Part shown: positions 29,369 to 35,143 of the stretch, piece after piece | Position numbering within the stretch: the stretch's first letter is position 1 | Layout of the letters: each line of letters opens with the position of its first letter | The notes under the pieces: generated by a model | Told to the model about the DNA's origin: nothing | Databases searched by the model: none | Seen by the model: the letters and a program-made list of their open reading frames with translations, nothing else | Made by a program: the position numbers and the translations under genes | From: an uncultured Eubacteriales bacterium | GTDB lineage: Bacteria; Bacillota; Clostridia; Oscillospirales; CAG-272 | Direction of reading: 5' to 3' | Assembly: GCA_900555785.1 (NCBI GenBank) | Contig: USMO01000002.1 | Location: 1 to 35,143, forward strand | DNA length: 35,143 nucleotides

Positions 29369-30244
29369 TCACCTGTCGGTGTGAGGGGACTTCTCATATT
29401 CGGACGGATTGACACCGAAATAGTTTTTGTAGCTCCGCGAAAAGCTGTGAATGGAGGAATAACCCAACTGCTCGCTGACCTGCGTTACGGTCAGCCCCTG
29501 CCCCAGAAGCCGGTTGGCCTCCTTCATCCGGCAGGAAAGGTAGAACTCATTCAAATGCTTGCCAGTGATGCGGAAGAAGCGCTTGGACAGATAGCTGTAA
29601 TTATAATTGAAGATGTCCTCCAAATCGCGCAGGCGGGTCAGCGCGGCAATGTTGCGCGTGATGTACGTCTCCACCCGGTAGACCAGCACCGCATCGTCGG
29701 TGATTTTCGGGAAATAGCAGTCGTGCCGGTTGTCGGTTCCCGAGCGGATGTAATCAATCAGCATCTCCGCCATCAGGTATCCCGCCATCTCCAGCCGGAA
29801 CGGGCTGTCGCTCTGCAGCTCGGAAAACAGCCGGACAATCAGCGGGCTTTGATCCTGCATGGCAATGCATCTGGCGTTTTCCGCTCGGAACAGGCGTCCC
29901 AGCTCGTCAAACAGATAGGAAAAGGACGGGTTTCCGGGGTTGCGCTCAAAGCCGAGGAACACGAACCGGAGCGGGTCGACGCTGTCGGACATAATGGCGT
30001 GGTTCTCGCCCGGAAAGGACAGCACGCAGTCGTTCTTCTTCACGTGGTTTTGCACGCCGCCCGTCTGAACCGTGCCCGTTCCGGACAGCACATAGGTCAG
30101 CTCATAGCAGCACTGGCTGTGCACCGCAACCGCGGAATCCGCATTGCACCACAGCTCTCCGTACTGATAAAGCGCGAACCCTGCACACCGCAGCCGCTCC
30201 ACGCTGACATTGTCAAAATGGTACTGATACGGAATGTTATCCAT
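29369..30244 (-). CDS. AraC-family regulator 2
   Basis: A protein of 291 aa with an N-terminal cupin-like sensing domain (YELTYVLSGTGTVQTGGVQN, about 47-66, and SFPGENHAIM) and a C-terminal double HTH: LRDLEDIFNYNYSYLSKRFF (about 202-221) and LTVTQVSEQLGYSSIHSFSR, with YKNYFGVNPSEYEK (about 247-280). It is only distantly similar to AraC 1. The gene lies 43 bp behind the TIM-barrel isomerase on the same strand without a visible promoter or terminator between. It is therefore expressed from the box-type promoter at 31181-31218, and is the best candidate for the activator that binds the box, including at its own promoter. Confidence 0.92.
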   Translation of the reverse strand: MDNIPYQYHFDNVSVERLRCAGFALYQYGELWCNADSAVAVHSQCCYELTYVLSGTGTVQTGGVQNHVKKNDCVLSFPGENHAIMSDSVDPLRFVFLGFERNPGNPSFSYLFDELGRLFRAENARCIAMQDQSPLIVRLFSELQSDSPFRLEMAGYLMAEMLIDYIRSGTDNRHDCYFPKITDDAVLVYRVETYITRNIAALTRLRDLEDIFNYNYSYLSKRFFRITGKHLNEFYLSCRMKEANRLLGQGLTVTQVSEQLGYSSIHSFSRSYKNYFGVNPSEYEKSPHTDR

Positions 30245-30287
30245 ATTCCTACCTCCCGGAATTTTTCGACAGAGGCGGGGGAGGCTC

Positions 30288-31133
30288 TTACAGCTTCTCC
30301 CGAATGAACCCGACTGCGCCGCGGATGTCCTCCAGCGGATGGTCGCCGGCCTCGCGCTCCAGCGTCAGATAGCCGTCAAAGCCCGCGCGCTTCAACGCTG
30401 CAAGATAGCGGTCCCACGGTACATCGCCCTCGCCGATCGGCAGCTCCGTAAAGGATTTGCAGGCGTTCAGCGCCTCCACACCGCCAATCGCAAAACTGTG
30501 GTAGATCTCCTCGGGCGTCATATCGTCGTTGAGCTTTCTTCCGTCCTTGAGGTGCGTGTGAACAATGTATTTGCCCAGCAGGTCTACCGCCTCTGCGGGG
30601 TCCTGCCCGGTCACCATCACAAAGTTTGCCGGGTCAAGGTTGACGCCAACGCCGCCCTTTGTTCCTTCCAGAAAATGCAGCAGCGTTCTGGCCGGCTCCG
30701 GCCCGGTTTCAATCGCCAGCGTAACGCCGCGCGACTGCGCATACAGGCCGCATTCGGTCAGCGCGCGCTGCATCACGCCAAAGCGCGGATTGCTGTCGTC
30801 CGATGGGATCACGCCGATGTGCGTGGTCACCACTGCCGCGCCGAGATCTACCGCGAGATCCACAATCGCCTTGGTCTTTTCAATCCGCAGGGCGTTGTCC
30901 GCCTCGCGCTCAAAGCCGTAGCCGCCCATGTCGCCGCACAGCGCGGAAATCTCCATTCCGTTTTCCTTCAGAAACGCGCAGAACTCCGTCCGTGCGTCCG
31001 CGTCCAGCACATCCGGGCAGAACGCGCCGGTGGTGGCATAAATCTGCACACCGGTCAGCCCCAGCGATTTCGCGGTCAGAACCGCTTCCCGCACCGGCTG
31101 CTTGAGACAGTCTGTAATCACTCCGAGTTTCAT
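30288..31133 (-). CDS. Sugar phosphate isomerase/epimerase (xylose isomerase-like TIM barrel)
   Basis: A protein of 281 aa. It begins KLGVITDCLKQPVREAVLTA and shows the family layout: ISALCGDMGGYGFE (about 57-70), VVTTHIGVIPSDDSN (about 98), LAIETGPEPARTLLHFLEG (catalytic Glu region), VNLDPANFVM (metal Asp), and IVHTHLKDG (metal His), with TLEREAGDH near the C-terminus. This fits AP-endonuclease-2-type TIM barrels (IolE, hexulose epimerases), metal-dependent enzymes for ketose or inositol conversions. ATG 31133 has AAAGGAGGACAAGTT upstream. Likely works with the divergent oxidoreductase 2 on the same sugar derivative. Confidence 0.85.
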   Translation of the reverse strand: MKLGVITDCLKQPVREAVLTAKSLGLTGVQIYATTGAFCPDVLDADARTEFCAFLKENGMEISALCGDMGGYGFEREADNALRIEKTKAIVDLAVDLGAAVVTTHIGVIPSDDSNPRFGVMQRALTECGLYAQSRGVTLAIETGPEPARTLLHFLEGTKGGVGVNLDPANFVMVTGQDPAEAVDLLGKYIVHTHLKDGRKLNDDMTPEEIYHSFAIGGVEALNACKSFTELPIGEGDVPWDRYLAALKRAGFDGYLTLEREAGDHPLEDIRGAVGFIREKL

Positions 31134-31180
31134 AACTTGTCCTCCTTTGCCCTGCCTTCCGCAGGGATTTCTCATATTCT

Positions 31181-31218
31181 ATTATACAATAAAACCCCGC
31201 CGGTTTCTTTATCATTTG
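31181..31218 (-). promoter_or_regulatory. Box-type promoter of the isomerase-AraC 2 operon
   Basis: On the minus strand the box CAAATGATAAAG (31207-31218) lies 20 bp upstream of TATAAT (31181-31186), identical in box and spacing to the promoters near 17 kb. Confidence 0.7.
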
Positions 31219-31293
31219 TAAAACAAGTATTTAACAATTTATGTAGACTGAAAATTCGGCAAAAAAATCCATAAATGTTAAACAAGCGGATTG

Positions 31294-31331
31294 CAACAGA
31301 TAAAGACAAAACCGGAATTTGATGCTATAAT
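31294..31331 (+). promoter_or_regulatory. Box-type promoter of oxidoreductase 2
   Basis: CAACAGATAAAG (31294-31305; 10 of 12 positions match the box), then 20 bp, then TATAAT (31326-31331). The four bases after the box (ACAAAAC) also match the oxidoreductase 1 promoter. Confidence 0.65.
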
Positions 31332-31379
31332 GCAGATAGCGGAAGAATCCGCAAAGTCTTTGAAAATGGGGATGATTCT

Positions 31380-32441
31380 ATGAAAAAACATTGCATTGCG
31401 GTCATCGGTTGCGGAAGAATCGCGCAGAACGCGCACCTTCCGGCATTTACAAAAATGGATAACGTCCGGGTGAAGTACGCCTGCGACCTGATTGCGGAGA
31501 AGGCAGAAAAAGCGGTTCGCGATTTCGGTTGCGAGCAGGCGATTACCGACTACAATATTGCGCTGAAAGATCCGGAAGTGGAAGCGGTCTGGGTGCTGAC
31601 CCCGAACTATGCGCACTACACCGTTACCATGGATGCGCTCCGCGCCGGCAAGCACGTTCTGTGCGAAAAGCCGATTACCGTCAGCTATCCGCTTTCCTGC
31701 GAAATGGCGGCAGAGGCCAAGAAGCAGGGCAAGCTGCTGAACATCGGTGTCTGCAACCGGTATCAGAAGTCGGTTGAGATGATCGAGGCGCTGAACGCTT
31801 CGGGTAAACTCGGCAATCTCTATCATGTTTACTGCTCGTTCCGCAACTATCGCAGCATTCCGGGACTGGGCGGCGCTTTTACAACCAAGGAACAGTCCGG
31901 CGGCGGCGTGCTGATCGACTGGGGTATTCACTTCCTTGACCTGATCCTGTACGTGCTGGGCGGCGCAAAACTCAAGACCGTTACCTGCGACACCTACAAC
32001 GAAATGGCAAAGAACATGAAGGATTATGTTTACAAGTCGATGTGGGCAGAGGATACCAAGGATCTGAACGGTACCAACGACGTGGACGATATGGTCACGG
32101 GCTACATCCGCACCGACAAGGCAAGCATTTCCTTCAACGGCGCATGGGCGCAGAACATCGGCGAGGACGAGATGTTCGTCGATTTCATGGGCGATAAGGG
32201 CGGTGTCCGTCTCCACTACGGAAAAGACTTTGAGTGGTGGACGGTTGAGGACGGCACGCTGATGAAGAAGCAGCCGCTCTACAAGATTCCGGATATGTAC
32301 CAGAAGGAAGACGAGGCGTTCATCTCCGCCATCGAAACCAGCGAGCACACCAAAACGCATATCGATAACATTCTGGAAAGCGCCAAGCTCCTGCAGGCAC
32401 TTTACGATTCGGCTGAGCAGAAGAAGGAGCTGACCTTCTGA
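31380..32441 (+). CDS. Gfo/Idh/MocA family oxidoreductase 2
   Basis: A protein of 353 aa of full family length. N-terminal IAVIGCGRIAQNAHLPAFTK (residues 5-24) is the NAD(P)-binding GxGxxA turn. AVWVLTPNYAHYTVTMDALR and GKHVLCEKPITVSYPLSCEM (about 62-110) are the second family signature, with the catalytic Lys in EKP. GVCNRYQKSVEMIEAL and GGVLIDWGIHFLDLILYVLG (His of the substrate site) follow in the C-terminal domain. NAD(P)-dependent oxidation or epimerisation of a sugar or glycoside is expected. ATG 31380 follows a GGGGATGATTCT site. Transcribed from the box promoter, divergent from the TIM-barrel isomerase. Confidence 0.9.
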   Translation: MKKHCIAVIGCGRIAQNAHLPAFTKMDNVRVKYACDLIAEKAEKAVRDFGCEQAITDYNIALKDPEVEAVWVLTPNYAHYTVTMDALRAGKHVLCEKPITVSYPLSCEMAAEAKKQGKLLNIGVCNRYQKSVEMIEALNASGKLGNLYHVYCSFRNYRSIPGLGGAFTTKEQSGGGVLIDWGIHFLDLILYVLGGAKLKTVTCDTYNEMAKNMKDYVYKSMWAEDTKDLNGTNDVDDMVTGYIRTDKASISFNGAWAQNIGEDEMFVDFMGDKGGVRLHYGKDFEWWTVEDGTLMKKQPLYKIPDMYQKEDEAFISAIETSEHTKTHIDNILESAKLLQALYDSAEQKKELTF

Positions 32442-32486
32442 AAAAATGAAGGTTGACCGGTTCGATTAGAAAGGTCAAAAGAGAAC

Positions 32487-32609
32487 GCCCCGTGTGTCGT
32501 TCCGTAAAATTATAAGGCAATACCGCGCAATTCCGATGGCACAATCACGAATTGCGCGGTGTTGCCTTCAGTAAGTGAAATTTTACGGAATGGCATACGG
32601 GGCTTTTTT
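32487..32609 (+). terminator. Long cruciform ending in a U-tract
   Basis: A nested inverted repeat of about 120 bp: outer GCCCCGTGTG/CATACGGGGC, middle TTCCGTAAAATT/AATTTTACGGAA, inner AAGGCAATACCGCGCAATTC with GAATTGCGCGGTGTTGCCTT. It is followed by TTTTTT. It terminates the oxidoreductase 2 transcript, but the size and nested symmetry are those of a mobile palindromic repeat. Confidence 0.7.
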
Positions 32610-33084
32610 CTGCAGAGAACCCGGTATAAAGAAATTTGTTTATATTGATATGAACGGTTGCGCTTGATACTGATGTGACGAAACAATGCTATATACCCTG
32701 TATCCGTTTGCCTGCCTCAACCGCACCAACACCCTCGGCGCGGTGCATCATACCGACCGGAGGGAACCTGGATCGGTCCTGCACTCTGGCGCACGACCGG
32801 AAACCGTTGGTGCTACGAATACGAACCGGAAGAGGAAGGAATTTTGCACCGCCCGATGCCGATCTTGGAGAAAGACCGAAACGGAACAGAGCGTCAGGAA
32901 TCCCGGTTTTCGGAATTGGAACCTTCTGTCCAACAACATGCTGAAGTGGTTGAGAGAGAATCCCTGATATAGCTTTGGCAACAGATGTGGCTGTGAAATT
33001 CCCAAACGGATTTTCACAGCCACTGTTTTTGTATCCTATGATTTTGCCCCTTTACCACTTCCCGTAACATGAAGCGGGGGTTTT
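32610..33084 (+). pseudogene. Gene-poor stretch with a probable 3' gene remnant
   Basis: One frame is open from about 32745 to a TAG at 32972 and reads ASYRPEGTWIGPALWRTTGN, later EKDRNGTERQESRFSELEPS. It is followed 15 bp later by a perfect terminator, as at a true gene end. No start codon or upstream continuation is found, and I do not recognise the protein. The rest of the stretch holds no gene. Confidence 0.35.
32987..33030 (+). terminator. Terminator downstream of the remnant
   Basis: GTGGCTGTGAAA pairs with TTTCACAGCCAC, followed by TGTTTTTG. Confidence 0.8.
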
Positions 33085-34062
33085 TTATTTTGCCGCTTGC
33101 TGTTTCGATTCCGCCAGGTGCTTGCTATATTCCAAAAGAAGCGCGTCCAGCGTTTCGCGGTAGAATGCGTTCGGCTGCTGCTTGACGACATAGCTGTGCG
33201 GGCCCATCGTGCTTGGCGTGAGGCGGTTACAACCGCTTTCGGGGTCGATAGAGGCGGTACCGCAGGCGCACCGGAAACCGACCCGCTCCGGGTCCCCGAT
33301 GCAGGCAAGATAGGTGAGCAGCGGGTCCCAGGAGGGGCGGCCATCTGCCGCGCCGTAATCGGAAAGCACGGTGCGCAGGGTGTCGTCCCATGTGCATTGG
33401 TTCAGGACCGTGCCGCTGAGAATATCCACCGCGACCTCAAACCCAAGAAAGGTGATCGGGACCGGGCATTTTTCCACCACAGTATGGATGGCGTGCCGTG
33501 CCTTTTCGGTTTTGGAAAAGTTAAATTCGGGAACGGTTTCCGAATCCCATTTCCCGCCCATCATCCAGAGCCTGCCCACGCGGCTTGCAACGAGCGCTTC
33601 GCCCGAGAGCGGGGAGAGGTCGTCCGGCCCGGACAAAAGGAGCGCCGCCAGCACCTGCGAGAATCCGACCTCAATCAGGTCGACCGGAACCTCAGCCCCG
33701 GCAAGCAGCCTGCGGTACATCCGCACGCTTTCCTCCGCTTCGCGGTTCTCTTTTTCCCGGTCCCGACCGGCGGCAAGCCTCGGTTGGTAAGCCGCAGGAC
33801 CGCCGTAATCAAACGCGCTGTGGTCCAGCGCAACGGGAACGCCCGCCAGCTGTTCCTCCTCAAGGAATGCCTTCATGGACGAGACCGAGCAAGCCATTGC
33901 CGAATCAATCGAGACACCGAGCAGACGGATCAAGCCTTTCCATTGCGCCCAGGCGAGGACGCGGACGGCAACCGCATCGTCGCAGTCGGTGTGCCAGTCG
34001 GTGCCGAAAATAACCGCCCGCGGACGGGTGCTTGCAGGGGTGGAAACATGTTGTGTTTGCAT
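33085..34062 (-). CDS. Nucleoside-hydrolase-like (IUNH family) protein 2
   Basis: A protein of 325 aa, no signal peptide. The N-terminal metal motif reads GTDWHTDCDD (residues 20-29): as in protein 1 it is two residues longer than the usual DxDPGxDD, and here the first Asp is Gly. LWMMGGKWDSETVPEFNFSK (about 163-182) matches the 'vmGG' strand and the following Asn-rich stretch of the family, and SWDPLLTYLACIGDP (about 237) the distal metal Asp. The loss of the first Asp makes nucleosidase activity doubtful, although the other acids remain. ATG 34062 follows AGAAGGAAAACCAAT. Single gene; its downstream side has only a weak hairpin. Confidence 0.7.
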   Translation of the reverse strand: MQTQHVSTPASTRPRAVIFGTDWHTDCDDAVAVRVLAWAQWKGLIRLLGVSIDSAMACSVSSMKAFLEEEQLAGVPVALDHSAFDYGGPAAYQPRLAAGRDREKENREAEESVRMYRRLLAGAEVPVDLIEVGFSQVLAALLLSGPDDLSPLSGEALVASRVGRLWMMGGKWDSETVPEFNFSKTEKARHAIHTVVEKCPVPITFLGFEVAVDILSGTVLNQCTWDDTLRTVLSDYGAADGRPSWDPLLTYLACIGDPERVGFRCACGTASIDPESGCNRLTPSTMGPHSYVVKQQPNAFYRETLDALLLEYSKHLAESKQQAAK

Positions 34063-34123
34063 ATTGGTTTTCCTTCTCTTTTCCTGATTTTTGGGTGCGT
34101 TCTGATTTCAAGATTTTCTGCCC

Positions 34124-34945
34124 TTATGAGGGAAGATAGGTTTCGTAATCCATCGGGTACCAGGTTTCGGATTGGGTTTGGGGATCGAAGCAGTAGACAC
34201 CCATTGGAGAGCCGCACCAGAGTTTACCGTTCCACTCGACGATGGAATCCAGCGCCCAGATGGTGTCCAGCATTTGCGAGTCGGTCAGCTTAGTCAGGGA
34301 GAGATCTGCCGACAGGTGCAGCAATTCGCCGGTTGTTACGATGTACCAGCCGCTCCCGTTCTCCGCAGGGCAGATTGCGCGCGGCAGCCCTTTTGTGCCC
34401 GCAATCTTTTCCCAGGACCAGGTCAGGTCGGAGCGATTCAGATACAGCCAATAAATGCTCCCAAGGTCGTAGCTTGGCGTGCCGAAAACAATCCCGCCGC
34501 TGCAGTCGGTCAGCAAAATGCCGCTTACACGGTCGATCGCAACCATCCCGCAGCAAGCCTCGTCAACGACCAGGCGCGATTCTCCGGCTTCGGGAAGATT
34601 GCTGAAGTAGGGGTAATAGCGGACCCAGCCGTCAAATTCGCCGATGTTGACGCCGAGGAAATAGCCGCAGTCAAACTGCACCAGCGTTGTCGCGGGCTTG
34701 GGCGGCGCATTGCGGATGACCAGCTTTCCGTTCTCCACGCTGACCGAACAGCGGTAATCCTCGTATGGGTTGTCGACGGAAGACCAGACCCGGAACAGCT
34801 CTTCGGCATCAAATTCCGCTGCCTCCAGATGGGTCAGGTTGGGGTAATCGCGGGAGGAAACGGGAACGGACTGAATGGCGCGGCAGGAGGTCAGGGTCGG
34901 CAGCAGGAGCAGCAGGGAAAGCAGGAACAGACAGGCTCGTTTCAT
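34124..34945 (-). CDS. Uncharacterised lipoprotein with beta-propeller-like repeats
   Basis: A protein of 273 aa. Lipobox TLTSC puts the lipidated Cys at about residue 21. The mature part alternates short strands with W/Y-G turns, for example GWVRYYPYFSNLP, IYWLYLNRSDLTWSWEKIAG, GSGWYIVTTGELLHL and WNGKLWCGSPMGVYCFDPQT, suggesting blades of a small propeller. I cannot assign a family. ATG 34945 follows GGAAAGGAAAGAAACGCC. It has its own strong promoter and ends 61 bp before the nucleoside-hydrolase-like gene on the same strand, with which it may be co-transcribed. Confidence 0.7.
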   Translation of the reverse strand: MKRACLFLLSLLLLLPTLTSCRAIQSVPVSSRDYPNLTHLEAAEFDAEELFRVWSSVDNPYEDYRCSVSVENGKLVIRNAPPKPATTLVQFDCGYFLGVNIGEFDGWVRYYPYFSNLPEAGESRLVVDEACCGMVAIDRVSGILLTDCSGGIVFGTPSYDLGSIYWLYLNRSDLTWSWEKIAGTKGLPRAICPAENGSGWYIVTTGELLHLSADLSLTKLTDSQMLDTIWALDSIVEWNGKLWCGSPMGVYCFDPQTQSETWYPMDYETYLPS

Positions 34946-34993
34946 GGCGTTTCTTTCCTTTCCGATTTATTTTCGAACAGCTTTTCTATTCCT

Positions 34994-35022
34994 ATTATAC
35001 AGGAACTGCCGCCATTTGTCAA
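34994..35022 (-). promoter_or_regulatory. Promoter of the lipoprotein gene (and possibly nucleoside-hydrolase-like 2)
   Basis: On the minus strand a perfect TTGACA (35017-35022) and TATAAT (34994-34999) are separated by 17 bp. Confidence 0.8.
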
Positions 35023-35032
35023 TTCTTTTTTT

Positions 35033-35135
35033 GCTGCTGGATTAAAGTTCTTGAAGATTTTTCAGAAACTTCTTTCAAGAAGTTTCTGAAACAGAGTTTG
35101 AGACAGTATCTCAAGGTCTTGATACCTCCAGCAGC
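35033..35135. repeat. Long palindromic structure at window end
   Basis: The outer pair GCTGCTGGA (35033-35041) and TCCAGCAGC (35127-35135) encloses a perfect 15-bp hairpin with a 2-nt tip, TTTCAGAAACTTCTT (35060-35074) and its complement (35077-35091). No U-tract follows on either strand. Confidence 0.6.
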
Positions 35136-35143
35136 CCGCAGGG

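Noticed and set aside
13133..34062. A full classical rhamnose catabolic pathway
   Set aside because: No rhamnose isomerase, rhamnulokinase or rhamnulose-1-phosphate aldolase is encoded here; only glycosidases, oxidoreductases and one isomerase-like barrel are seen.

Overview
The window looks like a chromosomal segment from a moderately GC-rich Clostridia-type Firmicute, probably a gut or rumen Oscillospirales relative. Grounds: strong AGGAGG-type ribosome binding sites, TTGACA/TATAAT promoters with 17-bp spacers, many short lipobox lipoproteins, UUG/GUG starts in tight operons, and paired GH78 rhamnosidases with AraC regulators. No rRNA or marker gene allows a firmer placement.

Positions 1-7200 are core-like. 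A minus-strand operon (NusG domain II protein, Gx-type membrane protein, ApbE-type flavin transferase cut by the window edge) is followed by tRNA-Leu(GAG), a gene-free stretch with terminators and a palindromic repeat, a HAD phosphatase, a DagK/PlsC lipid pair, a small lipoprotein and a COG2509-type FAD dehydrogenase.

Positions 7300-13130 are an accessory patch, lower in GC and full of broken genes: a tRNA-Ser 5' half upstream of an intact tRNA-Ser(CGA), a possible HEPN protein with a membrane tail, a decapitated Fic gene, a duplicated 141-bp gene-end module, an SF1 helicase lacking its usual N-terminal region, a 53-codon gene tail, a GNAT acetyltransferase behind a terminator, a three-gene ArsR/XRE operon and an HTH gene fragment.

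Positions 13133-35143 are a carbohydrate locus. It holds two GH78 alpha-L-rhamnosidases, a putative deacetylase/GH57-like barrel protein, two Gfo/Idh/MocA oxidoreductases, a TIM-barrel sugar isomerase, two AraC regulators, two nucleoside-hydrolase-like proteins, and an exported operon: two CBM9-like proteins, a 53-aa Cys-containing peptide, a lipoprotein stub, an ABC solute-binding lipoprotein and an endonuclease/exonuclease/phosphatase-fold lipoprotein. No ABC permease is present.

The strongest unexplained signal is regulatory. Two divergent intergenic regions 14 kb apart carry four promoters, each with a CAAATGATAAAG-type box exactly 20 bp upstream of its -10. This links rhamnosidase 1, both oxidoreductases, the isomerase and an AraC regulator into one likely regulon for a rhamnose-containing glycan.
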